Below are positions 9,356 through 16,163 of a DNA stretch of 22,923 nucleotides, one piece after another (within the stretch, counting starts at the first letter, position 1; every line of letters starts with the position of its first letter). The stretch spans positions 1 to 22,923 of the forward strand of contig JAPJRC010000036.1 of NCBI GenBank assembly GCA_030824805.1. The letters run 5' to 3'. The DNA is from Micavibrio sp. Lineage in GTDB: Bacteria > Pseudomonadota > Alphaproteobacteria > Micavibrionales > Micavibrionaceae. A model generated the notes under the pieces. The model saw nothing but the letters and a program-made list of their open reading frames with translations, did no database searches and was not told the DNA's origin. A program made the position numbers and the translations under genes.

Positions 9356-9847
9356 TTATACGCGGCGTTGTTGGACGATCTGGAGCAACACGTCGTTGAC
9401 CTTGCCCTCGCCCAGCACCTTGGTGCTGATTTTATTCAGGCGCGCTTTGATCGCATTAACCTGAAGCACGCCGTTCTCCATGGCGGATTTGCGGTTCAGG
9501 GCACCATACATGTCCTGGATATAAGCGTCCTTCAAACGCGGTGAAAGGCGTTTGACTTCTTCCGCCGTGGCGGCATCCGGCACTTCGATGGAAATAACAA
9601 GGCTTACCGTTTGCGTAACACCTGAATCCCCAATGATGGGAAGGATCAGCGGATCCAGCTGTACGAATTGCTCGACAGCAGCCTCTTCGCCCTCGGCTTC
9701 AGCCTTTTTGGCGTCATGTTCAGCCTTGGCGGCCTCATCCACGGGACCGGCAGCAGCTTCCGCAGGCTTATCGAAAAAGAAATAAGCTCCGGCCGCACCG
9801 CCACCCACGAGGAGTAGCGCCACAATAGCAATAACTGCCAGTTTCAT
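9356..9847 (-). CDS. fliL: Flagellar basal body-associated protein FliL
   Basis: Single-pass inner-membrane protein that surrounds or supports the flagellar stator. The protein is 163 aa. One transmembrane helix at residues 3-25 is followed by an Ala/Glu/Lys-rich linker at 28-58. The periplasmic FliL domain spans 60-163, ending in the typical GKVNDVLLQIVQQ. The cytoplasmic N-terminus is almost absent. Start ATG 9847 has an AGGGG motif about 10 nt upstream. It follows nusB by 92 nt instead of sitting in a flagellar operon. motA/motB are 11 kb away on the other strand. A near-palindromic element at 9887-9906, also found upstream of ldtR, may control it. Confidence 0.85.
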   Translation of the reverse strand: MKLAVIAIVALLLVGGGAAGAYFFFDKPAEAAAGPVDEAAKAEHDAKKAEAEGEEAAVEQFVQLDPLILPIIGDSGVTQTVSLVISIEVPDAATAEEVKRLSPRLKDAYIQDMYGALNRKSAMENGVLQVNAIKARLNKISTKVLGEGKVNDVLLQIVQQRRV

Positions 9848-9886
9848 AAAAGAAGCCCCTAACTGAATAACCCAACCTCTCCTATG

Positions 9887-9906
9887 TTACATTGCAACAT
9901 ATTAAC
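9887..9906 (-). promoter_or_regulatory. Shared near-palindromic element upstream of fliL
   Basis: TTACATTGCAA (9887-9897), then C and ATATTAAC. The 11-bp core fits the palindrome TTRCAWTGYAA. The same sequence, lacking only the single C, lies upstream of ldtR at 19043-19061. It sits 40-59 nt before the fliL start. Operator function is inferred. Confidence 0.45.
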
Positions 9907-9939
9907 AAAAAGTAATTTCGGCAGCAGAAAGGGCGGTTT

Positions 9940-10410
9940 TTAAGGGCGTGTAACCTTACGGATAGAGTCCAGGATACCGTTGATCAGTTTGGGTTCATGA
10001 CCCGTGAAAAATGCCTTGGCAACATCAACGTAGCTGGAAATAATTACAGGATAATCAATGTCTTGATGGGATAGCAGTTCATAAGCTCCACACAGGAGAA
10101 CCGATTGCAACAGAGGTTCACTTTGCGGCAGCTGGCCTTCACGCTGGGTTTTGTTGGCAGAGACTATTTCGGCAAGATCTTCGATCCGTTCGGACACGCC
10201 GATAACGATATCGCGGAAAAGTGATTCGTCCGGTGCGACCAGCGTTTCGCCTTCGAATTCCATGTTCTTGCGCAGGCCCAGATACTCGTTAACGATCAAA
10301 GGGGCAGCTTCGTTGTTCACGGCCATCTGGTAAACGGCTTGTACGGCCATAAGACGCGCGGCGTTGCGCATGGCTGTGGCGGATGGCTTCTGGGCGGCGG
10401 CTTCATTCAT
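9940..10410 (-). CDS. nusB: Transcription antitermination factor NusB
   Basis: Binds boxA RNA with S10 (NusE) in rRNA antitermination complexes. The protein is 156 aa, all-helical, with the N-terminal RLMAVQAVYQMAVN block. The C-terminal signature is YPVIISSYVDVAKAFFTGHEPKLINGILDSI (about 118-150), conserved in NusB. Start ATG 10410 lacks a clear Shine-Dalgarno. It is 55 nt after ribH with no terminator between, so it belongs to the riboflavin transcript; ribH-nusB adjacency is widespread. It would therefore also be affected if the FMN riboswitch acts on transcription, unless it has its own promoter. Confidence 0.95.
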   Translation of the reverse strand: MNEAAAQKPSATAMRNAARLMAVQAVYQMAVNNEAAPLIVNEYLGLRKNMEFEGETLVAPDESLFRDIVIGVSERIEDLAEIVSANKTQREGQLPQSEPLLQSVLLCGAYELLSHQDIDYPVIISSYVDVAKAFFTGHEPKLINGILDSIRKVTRP

Positions 10411-10465
10411 GAAGGGGTAAAAACCACGGTTCGCCGCCCAAAGGCAAGATAAAAGTATGCTTGTA

Positions 10466-10948
10466 TTAGGCTGCTTTTTTCTGGGCCTTCAACGCGCGCA
10501 TATTCTCGAGCGTTTTCAGGCAAGCTGCGGCCAGTTCACGGCCCTTTAGCTTGAAATGCTCGAAGAAAAACTGGTGGTGCGGCTCGGACTCGTGGAAATT
10601 GAGCGGTGTCAGGATCATCGACAAAACCGGCACTTCCGTGTCGAGGCTGACGCGCATGATTCCATCGATAACGGCATGGTTCACATACTCGTGATGATAA
10701 ATGCCGCCATTGATGATAAATCCGCCGCACAGAATGGCATCGTATTTGCCGGATTGCGCGAGGAGTTTCGCCTGTAGCGGTATTTCAAGGCTGCCCGGTA
10801 CATCGTATATGTCGATATTGCTTTCGGGGAAGCCGGCTTTCTTCATGTCTTCGATGAAGGTAAGACGGCCCTGCTCGATAATATCGGCATGCCAGTTGGC
10901 CTGGATGAACGCTACGCGCTCGGTGGTGTGGATAGGATTGATAGACAT
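10466..10948 (-). CDS. ribH: 6,7-dimethyl-8-ribityllumazine synthase, type II (RibH2-like)
   Basis: Condenses 5-amino-6-ribitylaminouracil with dihydroxybutanone phosphate, the step before riboflavin synthase. The protein is 160 aa. It resembles Brucella/rhizobial RibH2 (decameric type II) rather than the common icosahedral/pentameric form: FIQANWHADI (14-23), YDVPGSLEIPL (48-58), INGGIYHHEYV (79-89, with the likely catalytic His85), EVPVLSMILTP (105-115) and NFHESEPHHQFF (117-128). Start ATG 10948 has an AAGGAAG Shine-Dalgarno. The frame stays open upstream through the riboswitch, which is coincidental. An FMN riboswitch directly precedes it. It occupies the slot where alphaproteobacteria normally carry RibH1. 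Confidence 0.93.
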   Translation of the reverse strand: MSINPIHTTERVAFIQANWHADIIEQGRLTFIEDMKKAGFPESNIDIYDVPGSLEIPLQAKLLAQSGKYDAILCGGFIINGGIYHHEYVNHAVIDGIMRVSLDTEVPVLSMILTPLNFHESEPHHQFFFEHFKLKGRELAAACLKTLENMRALKAQKKAA

Positions 10949-11027
10949 TTGGTTCTTCCTTGGTTTTGGTTTTAACAAAATCAGGGAAAACATGAACGAA
11001 CGACACCGTGCAGTCGCACGGGTCTTT

Positions 11028-11180
11028 CCTTCACGCTCTCTTTCATCCGGACTATACCGTCGGCTCCGGCATCGCACCGGATCTGCTGACACCCATCTAA
11101 ATTGATGGGCCGCTCGCGGGCTCGTGAACGAATTCACATACCGCCGGTGGGGAATTGCACCCCGCCCTGAGAACTGAAGG
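11028..11180 (-). promoter_or_regulatory. FMN riboswitch (RFN element) upstream of ribH
   Basis: The minus strand carries the full RFN consensus in order. The 5' P1 strand is CCTTCA-GTTCTC, then AGGGCGGGGTG, CCCCACCGGCGGTA, GAGCCCGCGAGCG, a variable hairpin (CCATCAATTTAGATGG), GTCAGCAGATCCGG, CCGGAGCCGACGGTATAGTC and CGGATGAAAGAGAGC. The 3' P1 strand is TGAAGG. It binds FMN and lowers expression of the downstream gene, ribH, starting 80 nt further on. A hairpin at 11006-11021 lies in the expression platform but has no T-run directly after it. I therefore cannot say whether control is by termination or translation. Confidence 0.96.
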
Positions 11181-11207
11181 AAATATAAGGACCCGGCCGC
11201 TAAATGT

Positions 11208-11918
11208 CTAGGGTTTGCCGATATGTTTCGGTGCAGGCAGGAAATCTTCGAAATTGAGGCCCTTTTCCTGCAAGAGCGCTTCAAGAACGGGCTGTAACTG
11301 GCCCAGCGTTTCGCGCACCGTGTCACGAACCGTATCAACGACAACCTGCGTCGAACGTTCGATTTCGATGTTCAACTTGTCGCCGGCCTGTTTTTCTTCA
11401 AACGTCGTCATACGGCGCGTTTCGGGGATCAGCCAAACTTCGAACCAGTTCTCTGTTTTGTTGGCATCGGAAATGGTCAGGCTGCATCCGTTCACGGCAA
11501 TGTAACCTTTGGCGAAAATATAACGCATAAATTCAGGCGGCACGGAAAAGCGGATCATCTTGTTCGCATGCATAGTCGCGACACGGTCGACAACGGCAAA
11601 GAAATCCACATGACCCGACAATGGGTGCCCGCCAATCTCTGCACCGTCTTTGGCGGCCCGCTCTACATTCACCCGCTGACCTTTTGTGTAGTCACCCAAA
11701 GTGGTTATCTGCAGGCTTTGATACATCACATCGAAAGATGCACGCGTCGGAGAAAGTGTTTTTGTTACAGTCAGGCAAACACCGTCGATGGAAACGCTTG
11801 CGCCTATCGCGAGCCCCTCGCAAAAGCCTTCTGGGAATTCTATTTCGAATATGCGCAGGCCGTCATGATCGTCGATAGACGCTATTTCCGCCGTGCCCTG
11901 AACGATACCTGTGAACAT
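11208..11918 (-). CDS. ribE: Riboflavin synthase, alpha chain
   Basis: Converts two lumazine molecules into riboflavin and the pyrimidine precursor. The protein is 236 aa with two lumazine-binding barrels. Barrel one starts MFTGIVQGTAEI and includes GVCLTVT (46-52) and IGGHPLSGHVD. Barrel two includes IAVNGCSLTI and LIPETRRMTTF. It is longer than usual (about 200-220 aa) because of a C-terminal helical tail (residues about 197-236, VRDTVRETLGQLQPVLEALL...). Wording such as VNVERAAK and the VVVDTV stretch recalls the E. coli enzyme more than typical alphaproteobacterial ones. The start overlaps the nrdR stop (TAATG). ribD, usually between nrdR and ribE, is absent. Confidence 0.95.
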   Translation of the reverse strand: MFTGIVQGTAEIASIDDHDGLRIFEIEFPEGFCEGLAIGASVSIDGVCLTVTKTLSPTRASFDVMYQSLQITTLGDYTKGQRVNVERAAKDGAEIGGHPLSGHVDFFAVVDRVATMHANKMIRFSVPPEFMRYIFAKGYIAVNGCSLTISDANKTENWFEVWLIPETRRMTTFEEKQAGDKLNIEIERSTQVVVDTVRDTVRETLGQLQPVLEALLQEKGLNFEDFLPAPKHIGKP

Positions 11919-12400
11919 TATTCCGCCACGCGCATTTTCTTTTCTGTTTGGAGCTCTTCGATCTCTTTGACAAATGCGTTGAAGTCTTCTGGCTCTCTGA
12001 AATCCTTATAAACGGATGCATACCGGATATAGCCGACGATATCGAGTTCGATCAGCGCCTTCATGACGAGGTTGCCGATTTCGCGCGCGGGTATCTCCGG
12101 CTCTCCATAGCTTTCGAGCTGGCGCACAATGCCGTTTACGGATTTTTCGATGCGCTCCGGGTCTATAGGACGCTTGCGGAGTGCCACGTTCATGGAACGC
12201 ATGATTTTTTCGCGGTCCAATGGCTGGCGGCGGTCGCCGGATTTTACAACAACCAGATCGCGTAGCTGGATTCGCTCGAACGTGGTAAAGCGTCCGCCGC
12301 AGGAAGGGCATGAACGGCGACGGCGAATGGCGCCGCCGTCATCCGACGGGCGGGAATCCTTCACCTGTGTTTCTTCACTTCCGCAAAAGGGGCAACGCAT
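11918..12400 (-). CDS. nrdR: Transcriptional repressor NrdR
   Basis: ATP/dATP-sensing repressor of ribonucleotide reductase genes. The protein is 160 aa from ATG 12400; the frame extends six codons upstream, but MRCPFCG is the invariant start. Zinc ribbon with Cys3, Cys6, Cys31 and Cys34 (CPFC...CPSCGGRFTTFE), then an ATP-cone domain (about residues 49-140: VVKSGDRRQPLDREKI...). All metal ligands are intact. Its stop overlaps the ribE start, tying the repressor to the riboflavin genes, as in many proteobacteria. I saw no convincing NrdR box in this window. Confidence 0.96.
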   Translation of the reverse strand: MRCPFCGSEETQVKDSRPSDDGGAIRRRRSCPSCGGRFTTFERIQLRDLVVVKSGDRRQPLDREKIMRSMNVALRKRPIDPERIEKSVNGIVRQLESYGEPEIPAREIGNLVMKALIELDIVGYIRYASVYKDFREPEDFNAFVKEIEELQTEKKMRVAE

Positions 12401-12454
12401 GGGCCTTTTGTGCCACAACCCCCTGAAAGGTGCAAATCCTTAAAAGGTGAGCAG

Positions 12455-13027
12455 CTACGCGTTCAATGCCATCTGGCCGGCAGACTGAAAACGCCGCCAG
12501 TCCGGGTGGGATACCTGTCGCAGGTCACGGCGCCAGAAAAGCGGCGCGTCGGCCCGCAAGGGCATATTAAATTCGTGAACCAGCGTCTTGCGCATATCTT
12601 CCGCCAGCCTGTCTCTGTCCAGCATCTTCATGAAGTCGTCGAAAGAACCGGCATCCGACATCTGGCGATCGGGAAAGATATAGTCTTTCAAAACATATTC
12701 GCCGACAAGCGATGGATAGCATGTTGGCGCATCGGAGACGCGATACAGGCTCACATTGAATTTTTCAAAGTCATCGCCATACTGCCTACGCTGATCGAGC
12801 ATGTTGGCATTCTTCATCCAGAGCGAAACCGTGTTTAGCATTTCATTGGCCTCATCACCGGGCGAAAGAAGATGCACATAGGATTCATCGCGGTCTATCT
12901 GCGACAAATTGCGCACATTGTACAAATCGCGCGAAGACAGGACGAGGTAATCGCAGCTTGTGTCTAAAAAATCGGCCGATGCCGAAACAGTGGCTTTGAT
13001 AGCCGAAGGACGCGTCATGACATTCAT
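12455..13027 (-). CDS. Hypothetical protein, 190 aa
   Basis: Not recognised. The protein is 190 aa from ATG 13027, with GGAG 6 nt upstream. Soluble, acidic/basic mixed, no membrane segment. It has many Asp-Arg steps in the middle (DRDESYVHLLSPGDEANEM) and a motif-like C-terminus with WRRDLRQVSHPDWRRFQS. Rich in Met, Tyr and Asp; two Cys (25, about 103). It lies 54 nt before nrdR in the same direction, without a terminator between, so it may share that transcript. It is cut off from glyA by a strong terminator. No function proposed. Confidence 0.68.
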   Translation of the reverse strand: MNVMTRPSAIKATVSASADFLDTSCDYLVLSSRDLYNVRNLSQIDRDESYVHLLSPGDEANEMLNTVSLWMKNANMLDQRRQYGDDFEKFNVSLYRVSDAPTCYPSLVGEYVLKDYIFPDRQMSDAGSFDDFMKMLDRDRLAEDMRKTLVHEFNMPLRADAPLFWRRDLRQVSHPDWRRFQSAGQMALNA

Positions 13028-13140
13028 AGAACTTCTCCAACTTTTCGGTAATCGTCACGCCGGAGAAGCATTTGTTGTAATGCGATATGGCGACTTATCC
13101 ACAAGCGGCTGTTGTGCTGCGCCATAGCTGCAAGGCACAA

Positions 13141-13167
13141 AAAAAGCCCGCCATTGGCGGGCTTTTT
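13141..13167. terminator. Terminator after glyA (bidirectional form)
   Basis: GCCCGCC (13146-13152), a 3-nt loop and GGCGGGC, flanked by five or more A residues on one side and TTTTT on the other. It functions for glyA on the minus strand, 16 nt after its stop. Confidence 0.9.
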
Positions 13168-13182
13168 CTAATACTGGAAAGA

Positions 13183-14472
13183 TTAGGCCGAGATGGCGTC
13201 TTCGTAGATCGGGAAACGGTCGCAGAGCGCTTTGACTTTTGCACGAACGGCTTTTTCAACCGCGGCGTTGGCTTCCGGACCATTGGCTTTCAGACCGTCG
13301 AGAACTTCGAGGATCAGCGTACCGATCTCTTTCCATTCAGCAGCACCGAAACCACGCGTCGTGCCGGCCGGTGTGCCGAGACGGATACCGGATGTCACCA
13401 TCGGTTTTTCCGGGTCGTTCGGCACGGCGTTTTTGTTGCAGGTGATGCCGGCATGCTCCAGCGCCAGGTCGGCGGCTTTGCCCGTCAGACCTTTCGGACG
13501 CAGGTCAACCAGCATCATGTGGCAGTCCGTTCCGCCCGAAACGATATCAAGACCACCGGCCTTCAGTGTTTCAGCGAGAACGCGTGCGTTGTCGACAACG
13601 GCCTTTGCGTAGGTTTTGAATTCAGGCTTGGACGCTTCGAGGAACGCCGCAGCCTTACCTGCAATGACGTGCTCCAGCGGTCCGCCCTGAAGGCCCGGGA
13701 ACACAGCCGAGTTGATCTTCTTCGCCAGATCTTCGTCGTTCGTCATGATTGCGCCGCCGCGTGGACCCCGAAGCGTCTTGTGCGTCGTGGTCGTGACGAC
13801 ATGCGCGTGCGGGAATGCGTTAGGGTAGGAACCACCAACAATCAAACCGGCATAGTGCGCGACGTCAGCGAACAGCGTTGCGCCAACCTTGTCGGCGATT
13901 TCACGGAAGCGTTTGAAGTCGATAATGCGTGCATAGGCGGATGCACCAGCGATAATCATTTTCGGTTTGTGCTCCAGCGCAACTTTTTCAACTTCATCGT
14001 AATCGATGAGGCCTTGCTCGTTGATACCGTAAGTCACTGCGTTGAACCATTTGCCCGAGAAGTTGACGGGGCATCCGTGGGTCAGGTGGCCGCCGTGGCC
14101 TAGATCCATGCCAAGGAACGTGTCGCCCGGTTTCAGAACAGCCATGAACACGCCCATGTTGGCGTTCGCGCCGGAGTGCGGCTGGACGTTCGCGAATTTG
14201 CAGTCAAACAGTTTGCAAAGACGGTCGATGGCCAGTTGCTCCGTTACGTCGACATGCTCGCAACCTTGGTAGTAACGTTTGCCCGGGTAACCTTCGGCGT
14301 ATTTGTTGGTCAGAACCGAACCCTGCGCCTGAAGAACCGCTTTTGAAACGATGTTTTCCGATGCGATCAGTTCGATCTGGTCCTGCTGGCGCTGCAGTTC
14401 CTGCGTCATCGCCTTGTACAGATCAGGATCCGTGTCCTTCAAGTTCGCCGTGAAATATCCGTTGTCGTTCAT
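13183..14472 (-). CDS. glyA: Serine hydroxymethyltransferase
   Basis: PLP enzyme interconverting serine and glycine with tetrahydrofolate, the main source of one-carbon units. The protein is 429 aa from ATG 14472, chosen because GGAG lies about 7 nt upstream and the length fits. A GTG at 14505 with AGGA in front is an alternative that adds 11 residues. The PLP lysine is Lys232 in TTTTHKTLRGPRGG. Other conserved parts are ELIASENIVS, NKYAEGYPGKRYY and QPHSGANANMGV. It follows rpiB by 39 nt as a two-gene unit, the common rpiB-glyA order, and ends at a strong terminator. Confidence 0.97.
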   Translation of the reverse strand: MNDNGYFTANLKDTDPDLYKAMTQELQRQQDQIELIASENIVSKAVLQAQGSVLTNKYAEGYPGKRYYQGCEHVDVTEQLAIDRLCKLFDCKFANVQPHSGANANMGVFMAVLKPGDTFLGMDLGHGGHLTHGCPVNFSGKWFNAVTYGINEQGLIDYDEVEKVALEHKPKMIIAGASAYARIIDFKRFREIADKVGATLFADVAHYAGLIVGGSYPNAFPHAHVVTTTTHKTLRGPRGGAIMTNDEDLAKKINSAVFPGLQGGPLEHVIAGKAAAFLEASKPEFKTYAKAVVDNARVLAETLKAGGLDIVSGGTDCHMMLVDLRPKGLTGKAADLALEHAGITCNKNAVPNDPEKPMVTSGIRLGTPAGTTRGFGAAEWKEIGTLILEVLDGLKANGPEANAAVEKAVRAKVKALCDRFPIYEDAISA

Positions 14473-14511
14473 TATTTTCTCCGCTGCGTTACCCATATCA
14501 ATCACCCTTTC

Positions 14512-14949
14512 CTAGCAAGAAGTCAGTTTATCCACGCGGCCCTGATGACGGCCGCCTTCGAATTTCGTTTCGAGGAATGTTTTCAAAATATCGAGTGCCA
14601 CTTCCGTGCCCGTCAGGCGTTCGCCCATGCAAAGAACATTCGCATCGTTGTGAAGACGGGTCAGGCGCGCCATCGTGGAATCTGTGCACAGCGCGGCGCG
14701 GATTTTCGGGTTGCGGTTACACGCGATGGAAATGCCGATACCCGAACCGCAGATCGCAACCCCCAAGGGTGCCTCACCGTTTGCCACGGCATCCGCCAGC
14801 TTTTTGCCGAAATCGGGATAGTCGACGGAATCGCCCGAATGCGTTCCCAGATCGAGCCATTCCACCGCAACGGCTTTAAAATTCTGTTTGAGGTATTCTT
14901 TTAGGGCGAAGCCCGCGTGATCAGAGGCAATTGCCAGTTTGATTGTCAT
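14512..14949 (-). CDS. rpiB: Ribose-5-phosphate isomerase B
   Basis: Interconverts ribose-5-phosphate and ribulose-5-phosphate in the pentose phosphate pathway. The protein is 145 aa from ATG 14949 (MTIKLAIASDHAGFALKEYL); the frame extends 13 codons further but without family similarity. Active-site features: SDHAG near the start, VDYPDFG, the Cys/Gly loop GVAICGSGIGISIACNR (about 64-80) and the LTRLHNDANVLCMGER segment. No Shine-Dalgarno is seen, and a promoter-like pair ends 6 nt before the ATG, suggesting a leaderless mRNA. Forms an operon with glyA. Confidence 0.95.
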   Translation of the reverse strand: MTIKLAIASDHAGFALKEYLKQNFKAVAVEWLDLGTHSGDSVDYPDFGKKLADAVANGEAPLGVAICGSGIGISIACNRNPKIRAALCTDSTMARLTRLHNDANVLCMGERLTGTEVALDILKTFLETKFEGGRHQGRVDKLTSC

Positions 14950-14955
14950 GGGCAC

Positions 14956-14985
14956 TGTATAAGAGGTTAACCCCGTTTTGATCAA
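14956..14985 (-). promoter_or_regulatory. Putative rpiB-glyA promoter, leaderless geometry
   Basis: Minus strand: TTGATC (14985-14980), 18-bp spacer, TATACA (14961-14956). Six bases then precede the ATG at 14949, so the predicted start of transcription coincides with the start codon. Confidence 0.5.
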
Positions 14986-15035
14986 CAAAAATCGCTTGTA
15001 AATGGCGGTTTTTTCCCATTTTTAATGTTTTTGCG

Positions 15036-15065
15036 TTGACACGGTAAACCCCGCTGGATTATAAA
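15036..15065 (+). promoter_or_regulatory. Promoter of the FemAB/GNAT-like gene
   Basis: Perfect TTGACA (15036-15041), 18-bp spacer, TATAAA (15060-15065). Transcription would start near 15072, leaving a leader of about 33 nt before the ATG at 15105. Best sigma-70 match in the window. Confidence 0.7.
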
Positions 15066-15104
15066 ATCTCAATATTTTCATAATAACAAACGGAAAACTA
15101 ATAT

Positions 15105-16163
15105 ATGAAATCCCTGGGGGCCCTGCTGTATGCAGGCGGAAACAAAATAGCAGAAGCCGCCAAGGCACCGCTTTCCGTAGATTATTTTGGGAAACGTTTT
15201 GTCGTCATGATTGCCAATTCGCTTATCGGTGAAGCAAAATTCCGCGCCAACAGACTGGCAAACTGGGTGGGCGCAGAAACCATACGTGCCGACCAGCCCG
15301 AACAGCATAAAATCGGAAAACTCGACTTTTTCGCGGGCCGCGATGAAAGCGGACTGCTGCGTGGTGGCGACCTGCCCTGGCAATATATGCAAGGCCTTTG
15401 TGACGCCCAGCTTACGAAGGATGAAAAATTCAACGCCCTTACCCGCACGCTGGCGCAACTGCCCGGCAATATCTCTTTTGTGTTTAAGGCTGATCCGCAT
15501 TTGCGGGACAAAGACGTCGTGCGCGCGGCATTTGCACGCGCAGGCTTTGTGAATGAGGGCCGCACCACCCTCCTCTACAAAGCGGAAGCCGGACAGGATC
15601 CTCTCGACAGCCTGAAATCAGATGCGCGCACGAAAATCCGCAAAGGCCGCCGCGAGCTTGAGTTTACGGACATGGATGTCGATTCATTTTTCGATCATTA
15701 CCGCGAGCATCTGGGCGAAAGACAAAGCCATTTCTTCCTGAACATCGATCGGGAGATGTTGAAAAAAGCCGTAGCAGGAGAGAATCCGCAAGCCGAGGTG
15801 ATTGCACTGCGCCGCAAGCCGGACGAGAGCGGCAAAGAACAGCCGATTGAAGCCGCAGCTATCGTCAGCACAGGTGCAGATGGCTATTGCAAGCTTCTGC
15901 GTTTGAGCTTCCGCCGGGCGGTCGAAAACGAAGATGCGCCGCCTCCGCACCAGCAAGCGCTAAAGGTTCTTGTGGTCGAAGCGATGCAGCGCGCTGCAAA
16001 CCGTGGCCTGCCACTAGATGTTGATGGCTTTACGCCCGGCGGTAACACGCTGTATTCCCGCTTCGGTGTTTTCGAGGCCGTGCACCACGACCAGTATAAA
16101 CGCACAACACCGGTCGCCGCCGTGAGCCGCCTGACGCAACGCGTCAAGGAATTGACGCTCTAG
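15105..16163 (+). CDS. FemAB/GNAT-fold acyltransferase-like protein
   Basis: The protein is 352 aa and soluble. The C-terminal half has the layout of FemAB/BioF2-like acetyltransferase-fold proteins. A basic stretch SDARTKIRKGRREL (about 168-181) is followed by FFDHYREHLGERQSHFF. A core then contains IEAAAIVSTGADGYCKLLRLSF, HQQALKVLVVEAMQRAANRGLPLDVDG and the final GGNTLYSRFGVFEAVHHDQYKR. The N-terminal half is a separate, partly related unit, as expected for a tandem GNAT fold. Substrate unknown; relatives add amino acids or acyl groups to cell-wall or lipid precursors. It has its own strong promoter. Its TAG stop overlaps the convergent neighbour's. I am fairly sure of the fold and unsure of the function. 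Confidence 0.72.
   Translation: MKSLGALLYAGGNKIAEAAKAPLSVDYFGKRFVVMIANSLIGEAKFRANRLANWVGAETIRADQPEQHKIGKLDFFAGRDESGLLRGGDLPWQYMQGLCDAQLTKDEKFNALTRTLAQLPGNISFVFKADPHLRDKDVVRAAFARAGFVNEGRTTLLYKAEAGQDPLDSLKSDARTKIRKGRRELEFTDMDVDSFFDHYREHLGERQSHFFLNIDREMLKKAVAGENPQAEVIALRRKPDESGKEQPIEAAAIVSTGADGYCKLLRLSFRRAVENEDAPPPHQQALKVLVVEAMQRAANRGLPLDVDGFTPGGNTLYSRFGVFEAVHHDQYKRTTPVAAVSRLTQRVKELTL

Noticed and set aside
11006..11021. Hairpin CCGTGC/GCACGG after the riboswitch as an intrinsic terminator
   Set aside because: No T-run follows directly on the minus strand, so it cannot be called a terminator; kept only as part of the expression platform.
10949..11344. In-frame extension of ribH by 132 codons
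   Set aside because: It runs through the FMN riboswitch and part of ribE in another frame. The family start with a good Shine-Dalgarno is at 10948.
13095..13103. Perfect DnaA box TTATCCACA
   Set aside because: Only one copy was seen, without AT-rich repeats or origin genes nearby; a single 9-mer is expected by chance.
13087..14103. 338-codon plus-strand open frame opposite glyA
   Set aside because: Shadow of glyA; it begins in the intergenic gap by chance and runs through the terminator hairpin.
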